From assembly GCA_024230435.1 (NCBI GenBank), contig JAAERL010000428.1, forward strand, positions 1 to 44,909: 44,909 bases of DNA, read 5' to 3'. The notes below the pieces were generated by a model. The model worked only from the letters and a program-made list of their open reading frames with translations, was not told where the DNA came from and did not search any database. This DNA is from Desulfobacteraceae bacterium. Its GTDB lineage: Bacteria > Desulfobacterota > Desulfobacteria > Desulfobacterales > Desulfosarcinaceae. A program made the position numbers and the translations under genes. Numbering within the stretch: the stretch's first letter is position 1; every line of letters begins with the position of its first letter. Below are positions 38,372-44,909 of the stretch, in pieces.

Positions 38372-40603
38372 TTAGGCTTTGGCCAGTTTAGCCCGAATTC
38401 CCAAAGCCGTATCCAGACCGGAAGCCGGATCTTCCACAGGGCCGATGAGTTGGTTGATATTCACTCCTTTGCCAGCCAAATAATCGTCATAGGCTGTGTG
38501 TCCCAAGCCTCTGGGCATGGCAATGACACCGGGCGCCAATCCGCTGGAAAGATGCACCCGGACTCGAGCTTCACCTATAGGCGTAGTCACTATGACAGCT
38601 TGACCTTGCTTAAACCCCATTTCCGTTGCTTCCTTTTTGTTGATTTCAATGAACCCGTCCTGTCCTTTCAGAACTGTATCAGGAACAGTTTTCATCACAA
38701 ATGGCGGCGCCCCGATTTGAAGACTGGTAATGCGAATGGTATCATACGGCATCAGTAACATGGAATAAGAGCGGGAGTCTCCTTCCAGCGGAGCATCCTG
38801 CGCCATATAGATGGTTTCAAGTGTGCCGTCCATCAGCACGTAACGGCCTGATTTACCGCCAGCTTTATTCTTTGAGTCAGCGTCAGCCTGAAGGGATTGC
38901 GATGGCATCCAGTAGCCTTTCTTTTCCAAATCCTTCCATTGATCCGCCAGGGTTTGCTTCAGACAGGTTTTGTAGTTTTTCCAGGGAAAAGCTGCGCCAA
39001 CACTCCCGCCAATGCTTTGAGCAATTCGGATAAGCGCATCTCCCAGATCAAGAGTATCCCACTGCGGTTCAACTGCAGGCCGGCAGAGGCCGACGATTGG
39101 GGCTGTTAATCCAGCTTTGACCGGCACATCTTCATATCTTTCAAGAAATGTATGATTTGGAAGAATAAGGTCAGCCATCATAGCAGTTTCATCCATAAAA
39201 GAGGAAAAACTGACAATAAAAGGAATGGAATCGAATACTCGCTTTATTTTCGCTGTGTCCGGCATGCTGTAGCAGGGATTGGCCTCGGCAACCAGCAATG
39301 CCTGAATGGAAGTGTTTCCTGCGCTGAGTTTGTCAAAAAAGCGATTTGGGAGGGATTTGGCATGCGGAAAGGCATTGGTTCCGGCTCCATCAAGCCTTGA
39401 CTCTTTGAGCCCCGCAGCAGCCACCGTATCAGTGACCACTTTCGGCCACCGGATATAGTCGTACGCAGACAGACCTGTGATCCCGCCCTTTTTGCCGATA
39501 TTTCCCACCAGCGCGTTCAGTGCGTGAATAGCTAAGGTTTCTTTCAAGTTGCTCGGATTTTGCCCTTTTCCATACCCATTGATGGCCAGGGGTCTGGCGG
39601 CAGTAGCGAACCGATGGGCTAAATCAATAATAGTTTGCACATCGATACCAATTCGCCTGGCGGCATCTTCCGGCATATAGTTTTCATAAAGCATCTGCAC
39701 AAAAGAGTTCAAACCATCGCAGTTATCGCTGACAAAGCTGCTGTTATACAGATTTTCCTTGATTATGATATTGGCCATGGCCAATGCCAGGTCAGCTTCT
39801 CCACCGGGATTAATGGGCAGCCATTGATCCGCTTTGGCAGCCGTATTTGACTGTCTCGGCTCGATTTGAATCAGCGTGGCGCTATTTTCTTTCCATCGGC
39901 TATTGGCGCGGAACATTCTTACCGGCGAACCATAACCATCTAAAACAGCACATCCAAAACTCAAAATAAAATCCGCATTCTCCACATCGGCGCCAACCAT
40001 CCCATTTTGTATCCCCTGGGTCAAGAATAAGGCCTGTTCATCCGAATCCAGTTTGGACGCCATTTTCATATCGTTTGAAGAGCCATAGGCTTTCATGAAC
40101 CTGCTGATTAATGCTGAAACAGTTCCGCTGCCATTTGGCCCAATGCTTGCCAGAGATTGTGGCTGATTTTTTTTCCGCAGCTCTTTTAGTTTTTCTGTAA
40201 CTTCTTTAATGGCCTGTTTCCATGAAATTGCTTGCCACTGGCCGCCGCCCCGCTTACCTGTTCTTTTCAGTGGTGTTTTTACACGGGCCGGGCCATATAG
40301 CAGTTGGAGCCCTGATAATCCCAACAAACAAACACCACCGTCATTGACGGGATGCCCGGCAAGCCCTTCGATTTTAACGGCCCGCTTACCGGCCTTTCGT
40401 ATACCGATACCACAACCGCCGGGACATAGCGTACAGGTAGAATTTACCTGAGTGTATTCACCATCGGGTGGAACCGGAGTCCAAGACCAATTCTGGGACC
40501 AAATGGACAGATCGTCGGTTAATTTCCACGGAAGTGGCGACAATGCCGTTCCCGCGGCGCCACCAACGACAAAGGATAAAAAGCATCTTCTGGAGAGTTT
40601 CAT
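38372..40603 (-). CDS. qrcB: Qrc complex large subunit QrcB (molybdopterin-oxidoreductase family)
   Basis: 743 residues. A twin-arginine signal (LSRRCFLSF, about 3-11) indicates Tat export to the periplasm. An N-terminal Fe-S motif is formed by Cys57, Cys60, Cys64 and Cys92 (CTLCPGGC...GGVC). The molybdopterin oxidoreductase fold follows to about 600, with a C-terminal dinucleotide-binding-like domain (about 620-740, FIEINKKEATEMGFKQGQAV). In Desulfovibrio the homologue was reported to lack molybdenum; this sequence alone cannot decide that. Second gene of qrcABCD, 115 nt after qrcA. Confidence 0.92.
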   Translation of the reverse strand: MKLSRRCFLSFVVGGAAGTALSPLPWKLTDDLSIWSQNWSWTPVPPDGEYTQVNSTCTLCPGGCGIGIRKAGKRAVKIEGLAGHPVNDGGVCLLGLSGLQLLYGPARVKTPLKRTGKRGGGQWQAISWKQAIKEVTEKLKELRKKNQPQSLASIGPNGSGTVSALISRFMKAYGSSNDMKMASKLDSDEQALFLTQGIQNGMVGADVENADFILSFGCAVLDGYGSPVRMFRANSRWKENSATLIQIEPRQSNTAAKADQWLPINPGGEADLALAMANIIIKENLYNSSFVSDNCDGLNSFVQMLYENYMPEDAARRIGIDVQTIIDLAHRFATAARPLAINGYGKGQNPSNLKETLAIHALNALVGNIGKKGGITGLSAYDYIRWPKVVTDTVAAAGLKESRLDGAGTNAFPHAKSLPNRFFDKLSAGNTSIQALLVAEANPCYSMPDTAKIKRVFDSIPFIVSFSSFMDETAMMADLILPNHTFLERYEDVPVKAGLTAPIVGLCRPAVEPQWDTLDLGDALIRIAQSIGGSVGAAFPWKNYKTCLKQTLADQWKDLEKKGYWMPSQSLQADADSKNKAGGKSGRYVLMDGTLETIYMAQDAPLEGDSRSYSMLLMPYDTIRITSLQIGAPPFVMKTVPDTVLKGQDGFIEINKKEATEMGFKQGQAVIVTTPIGEARVRVHLSSGLAPGVIAMPRGLGHTAYDDYLAGKGVNINQLIGPVEDPASGLDTALGIRAKLAKA

Positions 40604-40718
40604 AAAATTTCCTCAACCTGGAGCTGGCATCGCCGGTCAAAAGTTATTAATCGTTTTGCCATTGCAACCGCCCCCAAAAATTTCCGAATACAGATACACG
40701 TTAACCGGTCAGCTCCGG

Positions 40719-41420
40719 TTATTTGTGACAAACAAAGCAGGCATCGCGGCCGGTTTGAACACTGGAGTCGTGAATGCCTGCTGTTTCATGACATTGCGCA
40801 CAGTCATCCATTTTCATCCGGTCCCATGTGGCTTGCTTTAACCCGGCGATGTTACTGCCCCATATATTCTTGCTGTATCCGGTTATTCTGTTTTCCTCAT
40901 AGGGTTTAAGGCTCTCCGAGTGACCGATATCACCATGACACGTCCTACATTCCAGGTTTGCACCATAAATATGGGCGGAATGGGAAAAGAAAACGCAATC
41001 GGGCTGGCGCGAGTAAACCAGCCAGGGAACTTGCCGGCCCTTATCAACGTATTGCTCGACAAAAAGGGTTTCTTCAACACTTTCGCCGAGTTTCTCATAG
41101 TGACAGTCTAAACATTGTTCAAGTGCCGGCACTCCTGAAAAAGTACCGTCTTCCCGGAAAAAATGACAGCTTGCGCAATCGCTATCCACCTCTTTCAGAT
41201 GAAGCTTGTGGTTAAAATCTAACGGCTGTTTTTTCTGGGTATATAACAATTTTGGAAAAACCACCCATCCGGCAACCATGCTCAGGGCAAGACCCAAAAG
41301 AAAAAAAAGCAAAATGTACGATCCACTGCCGCTGGTTGTCATTGAGGTTTGATCGGCGGATGATGCCTCCTTGGCATCATGGTTCACATCATCGGACTTG
41401 TGTTCTACGTTACCGCTCAT
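40719..41420 (-). CDS. qrcA: Qrc complex multihaem cytochrome c QrcA
   Basis: 233 residues. A polar Ser/Asp-rich N-terminus precedes one membrane anchor (about 34-54, ILLFFLLGLALSMVAGWVVF). The periplasmic domain has five CxxCH haem motifs (CASCH, CLDCH, CRTCH, CAQCH, CFVCH) and several lone His (NHKLH, SHSAH) that can be distal ligands. It takes electrons from periplasmic type I cytochrome c3 fed by hydrogenases and formate dehydrogenases (known for Qrc). ATG at 41420 has GGAG 8 nt upstream; a GTG at 41426 overlaps this SD and is rejected. First gene of the operon. Confidence 0.92.
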   Translation of the reverse strand: MSGNVEHKSDDVNHDAKEASSADQTSMTTSGSGSYILLFFLLGLALSMVAGWVVFPKLLYTQKKQPLDFNHKLHLKEVDSDCASCHFFREDGTFSGVPALEQCLDCHYEKLGESVEETLFVEQYVDKGRQVPWLVYSRQPDCVFFSHSAHIYGANLECRTCHGDIGHSESLKPYEENRITGYSKNIWGSNIAGLKQATWDRMKMDDCAQCHETAGIHDSSVQTGRDACFVCHK

Positions 41421-41495
41421 GGACACTCCGTCTTATTTTTTTAAAAAAGCCAAATCGCCTATTCAATCCGCCCGGCGGACCCGGAAGGCAGGTTA

Positions 41496-41653
41496 GACGA
41501 TTTGTGTTAAATAATATACCATCTTGCATGTCTTTTTTCCCGTCTTCTGTGTTATGCCAAAGGTGCAGATACGTTAAGTGTGCAAACTTTGGCATGCCTT
41601 GAAGACGAAAAAAAATCCTGCCCAATACGGCATATTCTTTTCCGCCAATCGCC
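41496..41653 (+). repeat. Palindromic repeat family 1, copy 4 (158 bp)
   Basis: Ends GACGATT and AATCGCC with TTA on both sides (41493-41495, 41654-41656). Nearly co-linear with the copy at 33880: AATATACCATCTTG, GTCTTTTTTCCCGTCTT, GTTATGCCAAAG, ACGTTAAGTGTGCAAACTTTGGCA, TCCGCCAATCGCC in blocks. Lies directly upstream of qrcA, between the gene and the promoter candidate at 41661. Confidence 0.88.
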
Positions 41654-41660
41654 TTAATTA

Positions 41661-41689
41661 AATATAATTCCCGTTTCCGCCTGACACAA
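41661..41689 (-). promoter_or_regulatory. Candidate promoter of the qrc operon
   Basis: On the minus strand TTGTGT (41689-41684) and TATATT (41666-41661) are separated by 17 bp. The -10 matches at five of six positions; the -35 is weak. If used, the family 1 repeat at 41496 would be transcribed as part of the qrcA leader. Confidence 0.3.
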
Positions 41690-41916
41690 TCGGGCTTTTG
41701 CCCGAAAATATTTTCATTTGGATTGACAACGACCCCTGCCGCTGCCGGCGGGTCTCCACGAAAAATTCGTTTCTAACTTTCCATCTTGTTTTTGTCAAGT
41801 TAATTCCTTAATAAAACTCGCCATGCATAACGCCTATTCAAAAGCGTGAAAAATTAAGCCAAGAGCGCCAACAGCGCAATCGTGCGAACAATTTAGTGTC
41901 TATCGGCAAAATAGGA

Positions 41917-42033
41917 AAATTTGTTCGAGATCAAACGTGCATAAATTTTTTCACAGGCAACGTAATTGATATGACCAAGGGGTGATATTCCTGGGATCAA
42001 ATTTTTCAGCGCAACGAAGATATCGGACAAATT
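41917..42033 (-). repeat. Hairpin repeat family 2, copy 3 (inverted)
   Basis: Reverse complement of the 37315 copy: outer AATTTG/CAAATT, CGATATC, the ATATCACCCCTTGG block and CATATCAATTACG are shared. Lies just downstream of ccsA. Boundaries are approximate. Confidence 0.78.
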
Positions 42034-42089
42034 GGCCACGCATGGATGTTATGAATGCAACGAGGCAAGCTTCGGGAACGTCTCAGCGG

Positions 42090-42935
42090 CTACTGATAAC
42101 TATGTAATCCGGGCAACAGATTTACTCCGAAATAGGTAAACAAAACGGCTACAAATCCTATAATGGACATCACGGCAATCCGTTTGCCCCGCCACCCGCG
42201 CATCATCCGCAAATGTAGCAAAGCGGCATAAATACACCAGGTAATAAGGGACCAGGTTTCCTTTGGATCCCAGCCCCAATAGCGCCCCCATGCCGAATAA
42301 GCCCACACTGCACCGGTAATGATACCCGATGTTAGAAAAAGAAATCCGAACATGATGAGTTGATGGGTCAACTCGTCCAGCAAACCGGTAGACAGCGCCC
42401 CGCTTTGATCCGGGACAGTAGCATCTTTACCCTCTTTCTCCTTGGATTTAAACAGGTAGACAATACTGACAGCAAAGGCTATGGCGAACGCTGCGTAACC
42501 GATAAAGCAGGTAAACACATGGGCAATCAGCCAATTGCTTTTCAGCGCGGGAATAAGGGGCTGTATTTGCTTGCCGGGAGATATGGAAGCATAGGCCATT
42601 ACAAGAAACGCCAGCGGCATGGCCAATGCTCCGAGTATCCGGCTTTTATACTTCCACTCGACGAACAAATAGATAGAGCTAATAATAAAGGCAAAAAAGG
42701 TGAGCGACTCATAAAGATTGGTCAGGGGCGCATGTCCGTATGCGCTTCCTTTTTCATAAGATTCAAACCATCTTAAAAGAAGGCCGGCGCCATTGCCAAT
42801 CAGACCGGCCCAGGCAACCCATGTAGCAGCCTTTGCAGGTAATTGTTTTTTAAATATCCAGGACGCCAGATATAATATGCCCGCAAAACAATAGATAAAT
42901 GTAACGATGGAAAATATTAAGGAGTTTGAAATCAT
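42090..42935 (-). CDS. ccsA: System II cytochrome c biogenesis protein CcsA/ResC
   Basis: 281 residues, about eight membrane helices. The tryptophan-rich haem-handling motif WGRYWGWDPKETWSLITW is near 220-237. Conserved His residues near the motifs (LIAHVFTCFIGYAAFA and the later LLHLRMM) are probable haem ligands. With ResB it exports haem and attaches it to CxxCH motifs outside the membrane, which QrcA needs. Second gene after resB, 58 nt downstream. Naming differs between sources (CcsA, ResC, or CcsB in TIGR03144). Confidence 0.93.
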   Translation of the reverse strand: MISNSLIFSIVTFIYCFAGILYLASWIFKKQLPAKAATWVAWAGLIGNGAGLLLRWFESYEKGSAYGHAPLTNLYESLTFFAFIISSIYLFVEWKYKSRILGALAMPLAFLVMAYASISPGKQIQPLIPALKSNWLIAHVFTCFIGYAAFAIAFAVSIVYLFKSKEKEGKDATVPDQSGALSTGLLDELTHQLIMFGFLFLTSGIITGAVWAYSAWGRYWGWDPKETWSLITWCIYAALLHLRMMRGWRGKRIAVMSIIGFVAVLFTYFGVNLLPGLHSYQ

Positions 42936-42993
42936 GTTTTCATTATTCCTGAATTACTCACCTTGTTGATATTAATTCTAAAATACGCCTGTG

Positions 42994-44454
42994 CTAATCT
43001 TTATTTTTTGACTTCGAGACCAAACCGGCCAATTGGTCTGCCAACCGCTGAACCCTCATATCGAAACCAATTTTACCTTTATTGCTTGTTCCGGAAACCA
43101 TAACCTTGACTGCCCGCCCTTCATTTCGAACTTCTACCACCAACCGCTGGTGAGACATAAAAAAGGTAACGGCGCACCCGGCGATCATCATCACGAAACC
43201 AGCGTAAACCACCCAGACTCCGGGATCATAATTAACCTGAAGCCCTGTAGCATAAAGTGGCTCAACAGGAACAGGGTGCGGCAGATTCGCAACTACGGAT
43301 ATAATGACATCGCCTTTACGCATCTTGTCAAAGTTTGGAAACCTGAAGGGTACCCGGATGGTCTGTGTCTCGCCTTTCGGGTTGGTATATTCACCAATGA
43401 TGACCGGTCCCAGTGACACGTTCTGAAAGGATGCATCCGGCAGATAGGACTTAAGCTCGAACAGTCCAAGTTTCTCCGGAATTTTTATAGTTTTTCCCAA
43501 TGAACTGCTTTGAGCGTATATTATCCCTGATGCCGCACTTTGGAATTTCACCTCTATAATTTCCGGTACTTTTTGAGGCCCTTGCATCGCAGGGCCCTCT
43601 TTATTCAGACGCTCCCAACTAGATTGGTAAATGTTTATCCCTTTATAGCTTAACGGATCATTGACGATAATATCTTTTTCAAAAATTACGTTTTTGTCTT
43701 CCAGGATTGATAGACTGGACCGGAATTCCTTAGGGCGGTTTCCACCTTTATAGAATTCTATATTAAAATCATCACAGCGGATGGCGAACCCGAGTTTAAG
43801 CGATGTGCCCGAATTACGCAACCGAATGGCATCAACCGTTTGCCCCTCGGCAATCCTGACAAAGCCTTCGAACCCGAACTTAAGGCCAATCAATGCGCCG
43901 ATGAGCAACACCACCACGCTCAGGTGCACACCATAGACGCCAAGCCTTGTCCAGCGTCCTTTTTCCGCAGTTAAGGCGAATCCTTTTTCAGTGGAGACGG
44001 TTTTGCAGTAACTGAACTTTTTGGCAAGCCGCTTTTCAAAAAGGCCTTTTAGTTCATCAACAGGCAGGCCAGCATTGAAATCGCGCCTTGATGAGCGGCT
44101 GCGAAACCTTTTTAAATTGAAATTCAGGGACTTGGGGAAAATAACAGACCACATTTTTTGCAGCCGGTCAATGGAACAGATCACGATATTGATTACCAAA
44201 ATCAGTATCAGCAATTGAAACCACCATGAATGATACATGTCAAAAACATCCATTGTGGCCATCAACTGGTAATAAAAAGGACCAAAAGCCTTTAGATAAT
44301 AATTGGGATTCTGGTTCTGGGGAATCACCGTCCCAATGACGGATAGCACCGCTATTGATAAAAGAACAACAACGCTCAGCCGAACAGAAACAAAAAAATT
44401 CCATAAACTATCAAGAAATCCGGCTCGTATTTCTTTTTTTTCAGTCATATACAC
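42994..44454 (-). CDS. resB: System II cytochrome c biogenesis protein ResB/Ccs1
   Basis: 486 residues. Membrane helices are at about 20-42 (LSVVVLLSIAVLSVIGTVIPQ), 75-95 and 165-185, then a large extracytoplasmic domain (about 190-425, FVRIAEGQTVDAIRL, DPLSYKGINIYQSSW). A last helix lies near 425-445 (GVWVVYAGFVMMIAGCAVTFF). ResB partners CcsA as the cytochrome c synthetase. The GTG at 44454 has GAGGT 6 nt upstream; an ATG two codons later is an alternative. Known ResB features (N-terminal IGT-PQ stretch, YKG-N-YQ) are present. Confidence 0.93.
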   Translation of the reverse strand: MYMTEKKEIRAGFLDSLWNFFVSVRLSVVVLLSIAVLSVIGTVIPQNQNPNYYLKAFGPFYYQLMATMDVFDMYHSWWFQLLILILVINIVICSIDRLQKMWSVIFPKSLNFNLKRFRSRSSRRDFNAGLPVDELKGLFEKRLAKKFSYCKTVSTEKGFALTAEKGRWTRLGVYGVHLSVVVLLIGALIGLKFGFEGFVRIAEGQTVDAIRLRNSGTSLKLGFAIRCDDFNIEFYKGGNRPKEFRSSLSILEDKNVIFEKDIIVNDPLSYKGINIYQSSWERLNKEGPAMQGPQKVPEIIEVKFQSAASGIIYAQSSSLGKTIKIPEKLGLFELKSYLPDASFQNVSLGPVIIGEYTNPKGETQTIRVPFRFPNFDKMRKGDVIISVVANLPHPVPVEPLYATGLQVNYDPGVWVVYAGFVMMIAGCAVTFFMSHQRLVVEVRNEGRAVKVMVSGTSNKGKIGFDMRVQRLADQLAGLVSKSKNKD

Positions 44455-44775
44455 TGCACTACCTCGTTGAAATCATAGCTTATACTGTCACGGACACGAA
44501 TTTGGCGCCACAAATACGCCCTTATACCTGCCCACAAGTAGCAACCGCTAACTAATAGCAGATCATCCCTTTAGTTTCAATATACAGGTTATGCGCAATT
44601 AGACAAAAAAGCGGAATAAAAAAACAGGGACAATGAAAAAACAGGGACTTGCAAAGCTCCAGAGTTGTGCAAACAGTCAGCCATTCCTATAAGCCTATTT
44701 CCTAATGTGAAATCATAAGGGTTTATTTTATTGTATTTTTTTTGAACAAAAAATAAGCGGCGCATTCTCCATCCT
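44455..44775. other. Intergenic region resB / IS200 remnant
   Basis: AT-rich. AAAACAGGGAC occurs twice 17 bp apart (44621-44631, 44638-44648). No gene seen. Confidence 0.5.
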
Positions 44776-44909
44776 CTAAGCGTAGCGTAGGGTGGCCCCT
44801 ATGTCAGGATGGATGCCGCCATTTTGGTTTTCGATATATCGCTTAATTACCGATAATGAAGCGCCACCAGCCGATACAATGCAGTAGGATCGAGACCATA
44901 GAACAGGCT
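44776..44909 (-). CDS. tnpA: IS200-type (Y1) transposase TnpA, C-terminal end, cut by window edge
   Basis: Minus-strand frame from the edge to TAG at 44776-44778 reads VLWSRSYCIVSAGG then SLSVIKRYIENQ, the C-terminal signature of IS200/IS605 TnpA (LWS-SY...GG-PLS-I--YIE-Q), then HPDIGATLRYA. About 44 residues are inside the window. Y1 transposases excise and insert single-stranded DNA. Whether the element is intact cannot be seen; the catalytic Tyr is near the visible segment's upstream side and outside or at the edge. Confidence 0.7.
   Translation of the reverse strand, partial: PVLWSRSYCIVSAGGASLSVIKRYIENQNGGIHPDIGATLRYA

Larger units (their letters stand above)
41421..42089. other. Intergenic region ccsA/qrcA with both repeat families
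   Basis: Contains a short remnant resembling a family 1 end (41443-41462), an intact family 1 element (41496-41653), a promoter candidate for qrc (41661-41689) and an inverted family 2 copy (41917-42033). No gene. Confidence 0.65.

Noticed and set aside
41410-41625. Open frames over the family 1 repeat upstream of qrcA (both strands)
   Set aside because: The same translated strings recur in the other repeat copies and are by-products of the repeat.

Overview
The window reads as a chromosomal segment of a sulfate-reducing bacterium of the Desulfobacterota (most likely Desulfobacterales). The main evidence is a complete Qrc complex (qrcABCD, periplasm-facing quinone reductase) beside a System II (CcsA/ResB) cytochrome c maturation pair. 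A DUF3786 gene, a System II rather than Ccm maturation route and delta-type gene neighbourhoods agree with this. No rRNA, CRISPR array, prophage or replication origin is visible.

Layout. 1-932 (minus): 5' end of tuf preceded by tRNA-Thr(TGT), Tyr, Gly, Thr(GGT), the same order as the E. coli thrU-tyrU-glyT-thrT-tufB unit. 1675-3589 (plus): an MltD-like lipoprotein transglycosylase and tRNA-Arg(CCT) with a terminator. 3690-4280: a decayed tnpB fragment and the first copy of a hairpin repeat. 4280-8314: an archaemetzincin-like protease, a fused HisHF, a DUF3786 protein and RadC. 8691-15046: a PilZ protein, a stand-alone KhpA, CTP synthase, a LolA-like secreted protein and enolase. 15461-23309 (plus): a small helical protein, a giant pilin-like protein ending in seven propeller-type repeats, and two paralogous secreted M14 zinc carboxypeptidases flanking an unknown secreted protein. 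23560-33540 (minus): a nine-gene MSHA-type pilus operon, pilin first, read from a strong sigma-54-type promoter. 34200-35456: MurA. 35778-41420 (minus): qrcABCD plus an unlisted 53-residue membrane protein. 42090-44454 (minus): ccsA and resB. The right edge holds the C-terminus of an IS200-type transposase.

How the genes work together. The Ccs pair attaches haem to periplasmic cytochromes such as QrcA, which feeds electrons through QrcB/C to QrcD and the menaquinone pool. The MSHA-type operon supplies secretin, ATPases, platform and alignment proteins for a surface pilus; the pilin-propeller protein at 15912 is a candidate tip or adhesive subunit for it (inference).

Most unusual signals: (i) a family of near-palindromic 157-172 bp intergenic elements, four intact copies each flanked by a matching 3-bp direct repeat, so a probable MITE family; (ii) a second unrelated hairpin repeat, three copies around and inside the qrc operon; (iii) an mshJ-like gene whose membrane segment is encoded with no ATG/GTG/TTG available, pointing to an ATT/ATC start; (iv) a pilin fused to a seven-blade repeat domain; (v) an archaemetzincin with altered zinc-site residues; (vi) a eukaryote-like HisHF fusion; (vii) a small Qrc-linked membrane protein; (viii) a bipartite promoter-like element duplicated along with the M14 genes.
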